Assembly (NCBI RefSeq): GCF_010183535.1
Contig: NW_026526091.1
Location: 62,001-126,000, forward strand
Direction of reading: 5' to 3'
Origin: Caenorhabditis remanei
Taxonomy: Eukaryota > Nematoda > Chromadorea > Rhabditida > Rhabditidae
Length of the DNA: 64,000 bases
Shown: one piece after another, positions 20,401-30,685 of the stretch
Position numbering within the stretch: position 1 is the first letter of the stretch
Layout of the letters: the number at the start of each line of letters is the position of its first letter
Notes under the pieces: model-generated
Seen by the model: the letters and a program-made list of their open reading frames with translations, nothing else
Told to the model about the DNA's origin: nothing
The model's database searches: none
Program-made: the position numbers and the translations under genes

Positions 20401-20639
20401 TCCTGAGATGGCCGCATTTTTTCGAGACTATGAAGCTGTGGTAAGATTTCAATGCATACATCATCTGCACACGAATGAATTTAGGGACTTCTACACTGCG
20501 ACAGGGCACTGACAGGTGGCAGAACAGAGGTTTTTCGACTATACGCCAACAATGAGGGTAAAACACTACGATATGCAGACGTTGTCAGGTGATTTCCGAC
20601 TCTACTTTCATCAAAAACTATAGCATTTTCAGTCTCTAT
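17416..20639 (+). pseudogene. Protein-primed DNA polymerase B, N-terminal part (disrupted copy)
   Basis: The first about 12 exons of the Maverick polymerase: 17416-17439, 17488-18028, 18088-18257, 18305-18710, 18757-18971, 19016-19281 and onward to 20639, all with short introns. The N-terminal region has a Cys-rich block ('YYCALCNRRYKS', 'RLCGQRNC', 'TRCKTC') like a set of zinc sites. The exonuclease motifs follow: Exo I 'RRVYFDIE' (ends 18971), Exo II 'AHNASG-YDGQF' across an intron (about 19265-19340), and Exo III 'YCYNDVYIL' (about 19740-19766). A 'GCYWHAHEC' segment near 20230 corresponds to the family TPR1-side motif. The gene is cut after the Tyr codon of the motif A 'SLYP' by LTR element 1, so this copy cannot make a normal polymerase unless the 11.4-kb insert is removed. 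The intact twin is at 56285-51493. Confidence 0.88.
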
Positions 20640-21010
20640 TGTCACATGGTACTTTGAACGTTCTCTCATTTGGAGGGGCGTTCCCTGTACTCTGTGTCTC
20701 TCTCCCTTTCTCCCGCGCGGGGTTGTCGACACCCGAGGGTCAGTGGTAGCGGAGTGCTAGGTCCCAAGACACACCAACCGTCTTGCGGTCTATTATTTAA
20801 TCTTTAATTATCTCTTTTATAGTTTTACATGTTTATTCCCATTAAGCCCCTTTAGTATTAGTCTCCCTCTTTAAGTTAACTTTATCTTTCTTATTCTTTA
20901 GTCTCCTCTAATAAATATTTATGTAATCGAGACCGTGTTCGTAAGTGTTGGATTTAAGTAAGTGGAAGGATAAGGTCCAAGTTCACATCATGGACGTCAA
21001 CCTTATTAAA
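20640..21010 (+). repeat. 5' LTR of element 1
   Basis: The 371-bp repeat starts TGTCACATGG and ends CCTTATTAAA. AATAAA occurs near 20911. The end is not the usual CA, but the boundary is fixed by the empty site and by the primer site starting with TGG. Confidence 0.93.
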
Positions 21011-21028
21011 TGGAGGTCCCACACCGAA
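21011..21028 (+). other. Primer binding site of element 1
   Basis: TGGAGGTCCCACACCGAA follows the LTR directly. The first 12 bases (TGGAGGTCCCAC) are shared with element 2 and would pair with a tRNA 3' end reading GTGGGACCTCCA, which fits a tRNA-Gln (assignment from memory). Confidence 0.65.
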
Positions 21029-22500
21029 CTCTAGTATGATCCAGTTTCACTGAGAGAGTCAGGAGTGCTACGTTTTCCCACTTTCCTTCACTAGAACTCT
21101 TCCTTGTAAACGGAAGATAGGTCCTAGCACCATCTACTCAATTGCACTGCGAGGTTTGTAGTGTCACCTTGGACGGTCTCATCGTGTTTTGGTTAACCGA
21201 ATTTCAGAGGTTCGCGCACCAATTTGGGTTGTGAGAAGTTGCTAGCTCACTTCCACACTTTAGGACCCCCTGTTATCTCATTTCAACTCATTTAGCAGGG
21301 TAATTCCAAGGGTTTGGAGTTCAATTCTGTGTATGTTATCTCCGCGCATCATAATCTTTTCTTGGCGACCTAGATCCTATCCCTAATCTCTTATGTATCC
21401 CTCTTATCGCAAATTCATTTCAAATTCATCGCGATTTTGATTAAGTTTTAATAATAATAATAACAAACGACACCGGTGGGGGAACGGAAGTAACGTCTCT
21501 CTTTACTCAATTCGTTGGTTTCCAGGCCACGAATACCGGAAAGGCTATTTGGACAAGCGGGCTGAGAACCGTCTTTTTGGTCCTAATATATATATATTTT
21601 ATCCTTAAGGTTGGTTAGCGTGAGTCAAGGCATATTTAGACTCGGCCAAAGTCTATCAGTGTAAAGGCATCCTGAGATACCGAGAGGGTCCAGGAGAAGC
21701 GCATTTAGTGAAAAGCCGTCGTATAATTAGCCAAGAAAGATTTCGACTCGTAGCTAAAGTTCTCTGGAAAAGACTAGCTATTACGCAAAATTTATTTTTC
21801 GATGCCCCAACAAAATTCAATTTTAAATTAGAGTCGAGACATGGAGTCGTAAACCATGTTTGTCCGTCTGGCCACGGAAAGTCGTGACAGATGCATCCAC
21901 AGACACTCATCTGGTGCACAAAGGGCCAGGAAGTGAACTGACACAAGCCAGTACGATAGATTGTTTACACTGGATGGCATCTCCAGAATCTATCAGAAAC
22001 CTTAATGCGAACAGTGCGCCATCTGGTAAACAAAGTCATTAAGCGTGCGGAACCGATAAGAGTGCGTTCACCCATATGTCCTATGCGGTAAACAATATGC
22101 CTATCTCTCCATCGCATCGGATTATTACGCTCGCAACATTAGTGACAGCTGCACCGGGTGGCACCGCGGGCGAATGCGGTAAACAATTCGGAATATGCAT
22201 ATGCATCTGCCGTAAACAATCGAGAGATTGAGAGACCACGCCCACAGAATAATAAGATAGTAAGAAGGGTTTATTCATTCATTCATTCATTGAAGCACCC
22301 TATCAGAGTTGTCGTCATTTTCCTCTGCTCTTCGTTCGTCAAATTCTTTTTCTCAGTTTTGAATTTTTCCTTCGATTGCTTTGGGATTTGCCACAGCTTC
22401 TGTTGTGACCTCCTACTGTTCTTATTCATTCTTCTCATCTCTCGCTCTTCTATCCTTTCATCCTTCTCATCGCTCTTCACCTTACCTTCGCTTACCGTAA
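21029..22500 (+). other. Long leader of element 1, with forkhead-type motifs
   Basis: About 1.5 kb of untranslated leader. Between 21962 and 22218 the 7-mer GTAAACA (or its reverse TGTTTAC) occurs five times: 21962, 22026, 22088, 22179 and 22212. GTAAACA is the forkhead/FOXO (DAF-16-type) core. Four of the copies are in similar contexts (TGCGGTAAACAA), suggesting a degenerate repeat. The rest shows no gene. Confidence 0.6.
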
Positions 22501-25500
22501 TATCAATCTTTTTTCATCAACAACCTGGAAGACAAGCCGAAGAGAGACAAACCCGTCTTACCTGAATCGAGCATCCGCACGAGAAGTCAGACGAGAAAGG
22601 ACAAGGAAGAGGAATTATCAAAGTTAGCAGCATCAACAACTGCATCAACATCTGCATCGACATCTGCATCAACATCTGCAACAACAACTACATCTGGAAA
22701 AGTCAAGAAGCCGCCTACGAAGTCCAAGAAGTCCAAGAAGTCGACAGGGAACAAAGAAGTCAAAGTCGAAGTTGAAGAACCTCCAGTCGAAGAACCTCCA
22801 GTCGAAGAACCTCCAGTTGAAGAAACCACAGCTGAAGAAACTCTCATCGCTCCAAAGGAAAACTCACCGTCCAATACAAAAGGATTCTTCACGACCCTTC
22901 TGAACTACACTCCATTCGGAAAATTGAAAGCAGAAGAAGCTGGAAAGCAGGAGACAACTGAGAACCAAGGAACTCCAACAACACCTCCGGGAAAATCTGT
23001 AAGAGTTAATCCGTTTGATATCGATTTATCTGATTCCGAATTATTCGGCTCTATATTCTCATCAACTCCGATCTCAAGCCCTTCCTCTCAACTCACTCCT
23101 CCATTCTCTGCTCTTCTATCTCCAATTTCCTCATCACCACTGTCATCTCCATTTGTCTCTGCCAATTCATCGCCAAATTTTTCTCCTCCGGAATCTGAAT
23201 CGGGATCGGAAACACTCACCGTTCGACATTTCCAACTGAATTCGTCAATCGCTCCATCGCCAAAGATGAGTCTCAATGGAGAGCAAAACGAGCAGAAACC
23301 GGTGTTAAGCGACTCGGAGTTGGAGTTGGAGGACCAATGTGCGATGGATGGTCCAAGATTGAAGGTGAACTCCAAGAAGATCTGGAAGGATACGGCTGAC
23401 ATCATCCGACTATTGGAGAAGAGTACCAAAAAGTTTAAGGACGGAAGAGCAGCTGACCTCGTCGTATGGCTCAACGACGTGGGAAAGCTGCTCCGCCTGA
23501 TCAACGTCCCAGCCAAAACGGGCATTCCGCTGATGCCGTTCTTCCTGGAAAATCCCGCAAGGGAGAGGTTCAACACACTGAAGGAAGACGAACTCACTTC
23601 ATGGAAAACGATGTCCGACGCGTTTGTGAAACTTCACGAATGTGAAGCTGACAAGGAGGTCGCTCTTCAAGAAATGGCTACGCTGGTCCAAGGAAAACTG
23701 TCAATCCGAGAGTTCGCCGAGAAGATAAAGAGAGTGGGCTCGTACGCCTACGACGATCTCGAGACAGTGTCTCGGGAACGTCTGATGGCGTCCCAGTTCC
23801 TGAACGGCGTCCACAGGAACATCCGGACCGAAATCCGACGCCTGCCCACCGTGCCGAGGACACTGCGAGACATGACTCTTCAAGCCGAGAAGATCAGTAG
23901 GCTGCTGAAGATTGAAGCTGAAGAGGAGGAAGGAGACGCCATGATTGCTGCCGTCCAGTTTTACCACCAGAAGCAGCAAGGTGGATTCAATCCAAATCAG
24001 AATCAAGGATTCAATGGAAATCCGAATCAAGGATTCAACAGCCACCAGAATCAAGGATTCAATGGACCGAATCGTGGAAATAGTCGTGGCAGAGGTGGAA
24101 ATCGTGGAAGATTCGGACGCAGAGGAAACGGCAACGGATTTCAAGGATTCCAAGGATTCGCCGGATTCCAAGGAAATGGATTCCAACAGCAGCAGTTCCA
24201 GCCTCAGCAGTTCCAAAACCAGCAGTACCAGCAACATCAGTTCCATCCACAGCAGCAGTTCCAGCAGCAGCAGCAGCAGCAGCCAACCGGATTCCCTCAA
24301 ATCACAAATGGTACAACTCATGGAAATCGTGGAAATCAAGGTAACCAACCTAGAGCTAACGTAAATAGCATCAGCAATTTCCTTATGGGATTGATGATGG
24401 TGTTTGCGTTGTTCCATGGAGCAGCTGCATCGTCGTCACACCAAATCTGTGGATTTGGCGTTAATGGAAACACTTTCATTCCTCCACCCATCATCCCTTG
24501 CATCTTCAACAACGAGCTTCAACTACGACGTCACCAAGTGAATGTCTTCGTCGCTCGATCGGAAGTCAACCAGCTGGAAGCCGTCAAATGCTTCAAGACG
24601 GAGATCGAGGCAAAAACTTTCGGAATTTTGTCTATTTACCATCGGACAGTTGCGGAAGTCGGGAAGCAGTTGGAAGTGCCAGAAGAAGAATGCCGGAGAG
24701 CCGCATCTGAAAAGAAATTCGATGGAGGGAAATTGGAAGAAATTTCACCAGGAATGTGGCGTTCGAACTCACTCGGAACGGAAATCAACAACAAGACGCT
24801 CTGGTTTGGATCCTACGTTAATCACGTGCTGGAATTCACCCTCCAGACGGGACACGTAGGAACTTTGGACGGATCCACCATCGTTTCGGATCTTGGATCG
24901 ATGGAAACGTGCAGCTGGGAGTCGGGAAGCTGTAGGACCGGACAAGCCACGATTGTTTGGATGCCACAATCACCGAGAAGAGAGTGCCCATTCCGATCCG
25001 CCTACTCGACTGAAGCCATTCTGGACCTCAATCACGTAGCCCTTGAAGAGACTGGAGTTTTCTCCAGGATTGACAAGGACTTACGGAAGTTGAACCAGAT
25101 AAAAGACGACTGCTACTTGAACGAGGCCCTTCTGACGGATGATGGACTCCTCATTGAGTTCCCGGACCACTTTCACCGACGGCCGAAACATCAGTTCCTG
25201 CGGGACGAGCCGTTCTGGATTCGGAAGAGGAGAGAGGTAGCCGGAATCAAAGGAGCTGGTGGAGAATGGATTCAATTTGAGATTGGCCAGAACTTTTCCA
25301 CCCCAATCGTCTGGAAAGTTCTGGGAGTGCGCCGTCTTGAGGAAGTTCCGAAGCTGACGAATCCCATCGACAATCCGGACATTTTGAAGGAATTCAAAAT
25401 GTACAATGTCACGAACCAGCTGCTGACCACTCGAACGAAGTTCTACCCGGAAGATCGGAAACATCCACAGGGAGAAATGGTGATCGCGCTGAAAGCAATC

Positions 25501-28500
25501 CGGATTGCTCAATACGCTTGGAGAGAAAGAAGACGACTTACCCAGCTGAAGAGAGAGTTGACCAGAGAAGAACGGACAATGCTTGGATTGATCGACAGCA
25601 AGGATGCCTTCATGTTCGACCCACTGTTGGAAAGAGAATTTGGACCAAGTGCAGCTGATTTTCTTCATTTGGATTCCAAGTATGTCGCTCCACGATTCGA
25701 TGAAGCCAAGCTGAAAAGTCAACCGGACATCAGACCACTCGATGAAGCTTCATGGTCACCTCCAATGGCTCCAACACGTCCAGCCACAACAACAACTACC
25801 ACCATCCGATCAACGACAACGGACATGACGACAACGACGACAACGACTACGATGCCGCCACCGAACGTCAAGCCGCCTTCACATCAAAGTAAGACAACTA
25901 CATCTCAATTGCCTCAAGATGTCATCATCGAAGACTCCATGGACAGGTCGTCCATTTCGAAGAAATCGATTCAAGAGAGTTTCGTCGACACTTGCAAGGA
26001 CCAATTTGCGACTGCATCATTATTCGAAACATTGCTTTCAATTGATCCGACAGCCGCCGTGAGACATTTGCTGAAAAGAAAGGATGTGTCAGCAAAGAGA
26101 GTTGGAGATACTTTGATGGTTTCAAAATGCCGTACAGTGACACCTTCGACAATCCATTGGGATAGGAAGGTAAATGATACCTGTTACGATTTGATTCCTG
26201 TTATCGTTGATGGAGATTTATGGTTTCAATTACCTGGTTCGGACGATCTCGTCGGAAAAGCAGTTGTCATCCCATGCAATGAAAGACCACCAGGAATTCG
26301 TTTGGAGAACAACAGATGGATCGGAGCTGAAAATCGTGAAGTGAACCCTCAACAATTGAATCGACCAAACAAAATTACCCAAGATCAATTTCTCCTGGAT
26401 GCACCAAAGACGTTCTACACAACGATGGATGAAGAAACTGGTGTTTCGACAGGAGCTGATAAGGAGAAGGAGCGCCGAGCTTCGAGATATCAACGTGATC
26501 TGGAAAATAGTTTGATTCAAGGAGGATATTTGAGTGATGGATTGGAATTTATCAAGAATACAACTTCAAAAGTCCACAAATCTGCTAAGGAAATCTACAA
26601 GTCTACAGTCACTTCAATTGGAAAAGGATTGGAGAAAGTTTTCTTTTCCGTCGTTCAACTACTCATGTGGATTGCTGCACCTGTCATCGTTATTCTACTA
26701 TTCATTTGCTTCATCTACTTGTATTTCAAGTTCCGAGCATTCAGAAGAGCTGCAAAACTTACGAAGAGAGCAACTCGAGAGACAGCGAATGTTGCGATTG
26801 GATTAGCTACTCAAGCTACTCAAGCTTTGGCCAGAATCAACAACGTGCATATGGATCAACGAGCCCACTATGAGCCAGTGGTTGCCGCAGATGACTATCC
26901 TGTAATCAAGATCAATGCTGTTGTAAACAAATGCCGATTCAAAATTGCCAAATTACCTCATATCGATGTGAATATGGAAGGAAAAATCCTCGAAGCACTA
27001 GTCGACAGCGGAGCTGCAGTGAGTTATATGCCACTTTCATCTGTAAGGACAAAAATCAACTCAACTACTGTACCACCTGCTCAAGCCGCTAACGGATCTT
27101 CAATTCCTTTCTTGGGAACGACTCAAGCTACCATCAAGATTGGAGATTTCTACATACCTCATACATTTTTGGTTTCTCGTGATGGAGATTGTCCAGCACC
27201 ACTTCTTCTGGGAACGGATTTCGTCAACGAAATCAACAAAAATCACGACTTCAGTATTAACGTCCACAAAGGATACGTCAAGATTGGAACCTGTGAGATC
27301 CAATTGAACGCCGTCACCGTCGAAGAGAAAATCGAAGTTTTCCCTCAAAAGGAAACTATCATCGAGCCACAATCAGAAGCTGTTATCCCTGCAATTATTC
27401 CGAATTACACCGAGGATATGGGAACTGAGCTCTACATGGAAGATACTCAAGAAGACAGTGATGACGTGTATGCCGTAGGAAGAGTGCTTGTCAGAGTCGG
27501 ACCGAAAGGAAAAACTATGGTTCAAGTTTTCAACCCTTCATCTACCAGTGTTCGTGTCAAGAAAAACAAACCTATTGCCATCGGATCGAAGATTGGTCAA
27601 GTGAAAACGATGAATGAAGTCAGAGGATCACCGGAAGCAGACTGGGAATCGAAACTGCCAAAACTTCCACAGGAGACGCCTAAAAATTTTCGGATATCAG
27701 ATTGGGTCGACCTTTCGAAATCGAAACTCACCGAAAATCAAAAAGAAGTTCTGAGAGTGATCATCGACGCGCATGCTGAAGCATTCGTTGGTCCAGACGG
27801 TGTATTAGGAGAGTACACCGGTCCAATCAAACACCGAATCGATTTGGAAGAAGGATGCAAAATTCCCCAGACGAAGATCTATCGAATTCCGCTGGAAAAA
27901 CGAGAAGAAATTGGAAAGCAAATCAGATTAATGCTGGAACAGAGGATCATCAGACCCTCAAATTCTCCATTTCTCGCCCCTATCGTTTTGGTTCGAAAAT
28001 CGGATGGTATAACATGGCGTTTTACAGTGGACTTTCGAGGACTTAATGCAGTTACGAAGCCTGTACAGTCAGTTATACCGAATATTCAAGAAATATTGGA
28101 CTTGTGTGGTGGACAAGAACTATATACCAGTTTGGATTTTCAATCGGGATTTCACCAAATTTTGGTAGAGCCAGAACATTGTCAAAGGACTGCTTTTGCT
28201 TGTTTCCTGGGAGCATTCGAATATCTACGGATGCCAATGGGACTCAAAGGATCGCCTGGCACATTTCAAAGATGCATGAACTTACTTATCGAGCAAGTCA
28301 GAGCCCGGATTTTTGTCTACATCGATGACGTCATCATCACATCCGGAAGTGTTGAAGAGCATCTTCAGGACATCGATGAAGTTTTGGGAAAGATCGAACA
28401 AATCGGGATGAAGTTGAAAGCTGAAAAATCGAAGTTTGCTATGAGTGAGATTTCATTTCTGGGATTTCTAGTTTCAAAGGATGGAATCAAACCGGATCCA

Positions 28501-30498
28501 GCCAAGACAAAAGCTGTCACCGACTTTCCAAGACCGAAAACTGTGAAAGATGTTCGTGCTTTCATTGGAATGGCCTCATTTTATCGACGTTTTGTGAACA
28601 ACTTCTCAAAGATTGCTGCTCCAATTATCGAACTCACCAAGAAAGATGAAAAGTTTGAATGGACTTCTGAGCGTCAACAAGCATTTCAACAACTCAAGGA
28701 TGCTTTGACTACCGAACCAATTTTGGTAGCTCCTCGTCTTGGAAAACCATTCGTCATCGAAGTTGATGCTTCTGGAAAAGGAGTTGGAGCTGTATTGTAT
28801 CAACAACAAGGTGAGGATGAGAAAGATTTGAGAGTTGTTGCCTACGCTAGCCGTGTCTACAATCGATTCGAGAAGAACTACCCTGCTATCGAATTGGAAG
28901 CTCTGGGATTAGTGTTCGCTGCCAAGACTTTTCGCCCGTATATTGATGGTGCTCATACCACTATCATAACGGACCATTCACCATTGAAGTCTTTGATGTA
29001 CCGAAAGGAGTTAGCTGGACGTCTTGGAAAATATCAACTCACCATCCAGGACATGAATATCAACATCCAGTATCGACCAGGCAAACAGAACATCGTTTGT
29101 GACACTCTTTCGAGATATCATCCAGAGAAGAAAGAAGACACCGAATCAACGCCAGACAAGCAGAACACCAAAAAGAAAGGAGAGATTGCCACCGTAGATG
29201 TACCACCTGCAATCAATGCCTTAACCAGTAATCACAACATCGATTTTGCCAAAGTTCGAGAAGAACAATCCAAAGATGAGAGGATCTTGGATATGGCAAA
29301 CAATTTGAAGAAATTCACCATTCATGACGACGTTGTATTCCTTAGAACACCAGAAAAAGAATGGATTATTCTTCTTCCACCCAAATCGCAATATGGAAAA
29401 GAACTCACCAAGATGATTCACGAATCTCTCTTCGAGAGTGCCCATCTAGGATTCGAGAAAACATTGCAACGTGTCAAATCAATTGCCACATGGAAGGGAA
29501 TGCATCAATCCATTCAGAAAGTCGTCGAAAGATGTGCCGTCTGCCAGCAAAACAAGGACTCTGCAAAACTGAGAATAAGAGCCAAGCTGGGAAGATTCGA
29601 AAAGACGACATCGCCATTCGAAAGAGTACATTCGGATTATATTGGTCCGCTACCGGAAACAACTCAACGGAGTCGATATATTGCTGTATTTGTTGATGCG
29701 TTCAGCAAATTTATCATTGCGGAACCAGTTCAAGATCAAACTGCCGAAGTACTATGTTCAGTCTTCAAGGATCGAGTGGTTGCAAGATTTGGAACACCGA
29801 AATTATTGGTTACGGATCAGGGAACGAACTACACTTCACACGTGTTTCGTGATCTACTGAAATCGCTGAAAGTGGAGCACAAGATGAGTACACCTTACCA
29901 TCATGAAGCCAATGGACAAGTCGAACGTGCCAACCAGACAATTGAAGTGATGATCCGCCAAATCGAAGACAAAGACGAATGGGATAAGGAATTGCAAACG
30001 CTCGTCCACGCGTACAACAATGCGATCAATACGACCACCGGAGTGAGTCCACACGTCGTAATGCACGGACAGGAGGCAAGGTCACCACTACGGAACGCCC
30101 TTCCACCGAAGGACCACGCGGAGAATGTGAATGACCATGTGCAAACATTGAAGGAGACCCACGAAGTTCTACAAAAAGAGTGTCACGCAAATATTGAGAA
30201 GAAAACACGCAAGCAAGAGGAAATTCATGACAACAAGAATAACCTGAATGACGTGGAAATCAAGATTGGTGACAAAGTTTGGATTAGAGAAGCTCGGTAC
30301 AACAAGATTGGAAAACAGTTTCTGGGACCATATCTGGTAACAGATGTTCAGGATCCAAACGTCACAGTTCAACACTCAGGACCGAATACGAGATCGAAGA
30401 CCGAGAAGACACGGACAGTGCACAAGAATCGATGCAAAGGGTACAAATCGGAAGAGAAAGAAGTCCCCACAACACCGGAGGACCCCGCAGAAGAATGA
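22501..30498 (+). CDS. Gag-Env-Pol polyprotein of LTR element 1
   Basis: One frame is open from 22501 to the TGA at 30496-30498. No ATG occurs before 23266 ('MSLNGEQNEQ'), so the N-terminal extension needs splicing or a non-AUG start. Order, counting residues from nt 22924: Gag core about 150-330; Gln/Asn/Gly-rich tail with RGRGG but no CCHC knuckle (350-470); signal-peptide-like 'FLMGLMMVFALFHGAAA' (about 484-500); Cys-containing ectodomain with 'RKRREVAG' (about 766) and a Thr/Pro-rich stalk (about 950-990); transmembrane 'WIAAPVIVILLFICFIYLYF' (about 1250-1269); aspartic protease 'LVDSGAAVSYMP' (about 1360); reverse transcriptase with 'YIDDVIITS' (about 1799); RNase H 'EVDASGKGVGA'; integrase HHCC then D,D-E ('HSDYIGP', 'VTDQGTN', 'HHEANGQVERANQ'). 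Pol is Ty3/Gypsy-like. The frame has no internal stop, so the element could be active. The env-like part is placed before pol rather than after it, which is unusual. Confidence 0.9.
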   Translation, partial: YQSFFINNLEDKPKRDKPVLPESSIRTRSQTRKDKEEELSKLAASTTASTSASTSASTSATTTTSGKVKKPPTKSKKSKKSTGNKEVKVEVEEPPVEEPPVEEPPVEETTAEETLIAPKENSPSNTKGFFTTLLNYTPFGKLKAEEAGKQETTENQGTPTTPPGKSVRVNPFDIDLSDSELFGSIFSSTPISSPSSQLTPPFSALLSPISSSPLSSPFVSANSSPNFSPPESESGSETLTVRHFQLNSSIAPSPKMSLNGEQNEQKPVLSDSELELEDQCAMDGPRLKVNSKKIWKDTADIIRLLEKSTKKFKDGRAADLVVWLNDVGKLLRLINVPAKTGIPLMPFFLENPARERFNTLKEDELTSWKTMSDAFVKLHECEADKEVALQEMATLVQGKLSIREFAEKIKRVGSYAYDDLETVSRERLMASQFLNGVHRNIRTEIRRLPTVPRTLRDMTLQAEKISRLLKIEAEEEEGDAMIAAVQFYHQKQQGGFNPNQNQGFNGNPNQGFNSHQNQGFNGPNRGNSRGRGGNRGRFGRRGNGNGFQGFQGFAGFQGNGFQQQQFQPQQFQNQQYQQHQFHPQQQFQQQQQQQPTGFPQITNGTTHGNRGNQGNQPRANVNSISNFLMGLMMVFALFHGAAASSSHQICGFGVNGNTFIPPPIIPCIFNNELQLRRHQVNVFVARSEVNQLEAVKCFKTEIEAKTFGILSIYHRTVAEVGKQLEVPEEECRRAASEKKFDGGKLEEISPGMWRSNSLGTEINNKTLWFGSYVNHVLEFTLQTGHVGTLDGSTIVSDLGSMETCSWESGSCRTGQATIVWMPQSPRRECPFRSAYSTEAILDLNHVALEETGVFSRIDKDLRKLNQIKDDCYLNEALLTDDGLLIEFPDHFHRRPKHQFLRDEPFWIRKRREVAGIKGAGGEWIQFEIGQNFSTPIVWKVLGVRRLEEVPKLTNPIDNPDILKEFKMYNVTNQLLTTRTKFYPEDRKHPQGEMVIALKAIRIAQYAWRERRRLTQLKRELTREERTMLGLIDSKDAFMFDPLLEREFGPSAADFLHLDSKYVAPRFDEAKLKSQPDIRPLDEASWSPPMAPTRPATTTTTTIRSTTTDMTTTTTTTTMPPPNVKPPSHQSKTTTSQLPQDVIIEDSMDRSSISKKSIQESFVDTCKDQFATASLFETLLSIDPTAAVRHLLKRKDVSAKRVGDTLMVSKCRTVTPSTIHWDRKVNDTCYDLIPVIVDGDLWFQLPGSDDLVGKAVVIPCNERPPGIRLENNRWIGAENREVNPQQLNRPNKITQDQFLLDAPKTFYTTMDEETGVSTGADKEKERRASRYQRDLENSLIQGGYLSDGLEFIKNTTSKVHKSAKEIYKSTVTSIGKGLEKVFFSVVQLLMWIAAPVIVILLFICFIYLYFKFRAFRRAAKLTKRATRETANVAIGLATQATQALARINNVHMDQRAHYEPVVAADDYPVIKINAVVNKCRFKIAKLPHIDVNMEGKILEALVDSGAAVSYMPLSSVRTKINSTTVPPAQAANGSSIPFLGTTQATIKIGDFYIPHTFLVSRDGDCPAPLLLGTDFVNEINKNHDFSINVHKGYVKIGTCEIQLNAVTVEEKIEVFPQKETIIEPQSEAVIPAIIPNYTEDMGTELYMEDTQEDSDDVYAVGRVLVRVGPKGKTMVQVFNPSSTSVRVKKNKPIAIGSKIGQVKTMNEVRGSPEADWESKLPKLPQETPKNFRISDWVDLSKSKLTENQKEVLRVIIDAHAEAFVGPDGVLGEYTGPIKHRIDLEEGCKIPQTKIYRIPLEKREEIGKQIRLMLEQRIIRPSNSPFLAPIVLVRKSDGITWRFTVDFRGLNAVTKPVQSVIPNIQEILDLCGGQELYTSLDFQSGFHQILVEPEHCQRTAFACFLGAFEYLRMPMGLKGSPGTFQRCMNLLIEQVRARIFVYIDDVIITSGSVEEHLQDIDEVLGKIEQIGMKLKAEKSKFAMSEISFLGFLVSKDGIKPDPAKTKAVTDFPRPKTVKDVRAFIGMASFYRRFVNNFSKIAAPIIELTKKDEKFEWTSERQQAFQQLKDALTTEPILVAPRLGKPFVIEVDASGKGVGAVLYQQQGEDEKDLRVVAYASRVYNRFEKNYPAIELEALGLVFAAKTFRPYIDGAHTTIITDHSPLKSLMYRKELAGRLGKYQLTIQDMNINIQYRPGKQNIVCDTLSRYHPEKKEDTESTPDKQNTKKKGEIATVDVPPAINALTSNHNIDFAKVREEQSKDERILDMANNLKKFTIHDDVVFLRTPEKEWIILLPPKSQYGKELTKMIHESLFESAHLGFEKTLQRVKSIATWKGMHQSIQKVVERCAVCQQNKDSAKLRIRAKLGRFEKTTSPFERVHSDYIGPLPETTQRSRYIAVFVDAFSKFIIAEPVQDQTAEVLCSVFKDRVVARFGTPKLLVTDQGTNYTSHVFRDLLKSLKVEHKMSTPYHHEANGQVERANQTIEVMIRQIEDKDEWDKELQTLVHAYNNAINTTTGVSPHVVMHGQEARSPLRNALPPKDHAENVNDHVQTLKETHEVLQKECHANIEKKTRKQEEIHDNKNNLNDVEIKIGDKVWIREARYNKIGKQFLGPYLVTDVQDPNVTVQHSGPNTRSKTEKTRTVHKNRCKGYKSEEKEVPTTPEDPAEE

Positions 30499-30685
30499 TG
30501 GTCTGTATGTTTACAATCGCTTATCTTCGGGTCAAATCTATCGTATGTTATCGGGTCATTTCATCAACTACCCTCCAATTATGTCTGTTTGCTGCCACAT
30601 CAACCAAGGAAAAAAAAAACAACGTGTATTACAAAAGAAGAAGAACAACAACAACAAAAACAACAAGAAAAGAAGAACAAAAAGC
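30499..30685. other. Spacer between pol and the antisense EGF gene
   Basis: A-rich spacer holding the 3' end region of both convergent genes. No separate gene. Plus-strand frames here are Lys/Asn/Gln low-complexity shadows. Confidence 0.5.

Noticed and set aside
22597..22830. Repeated ACATCTGCATC and GAAGAACCTCCAGTC units as a possible CRISPR or regulatory array
   Set aside because: They are short in-frame coding repeats of the Gag N-terminal extension in a eukaryotic retroelement.
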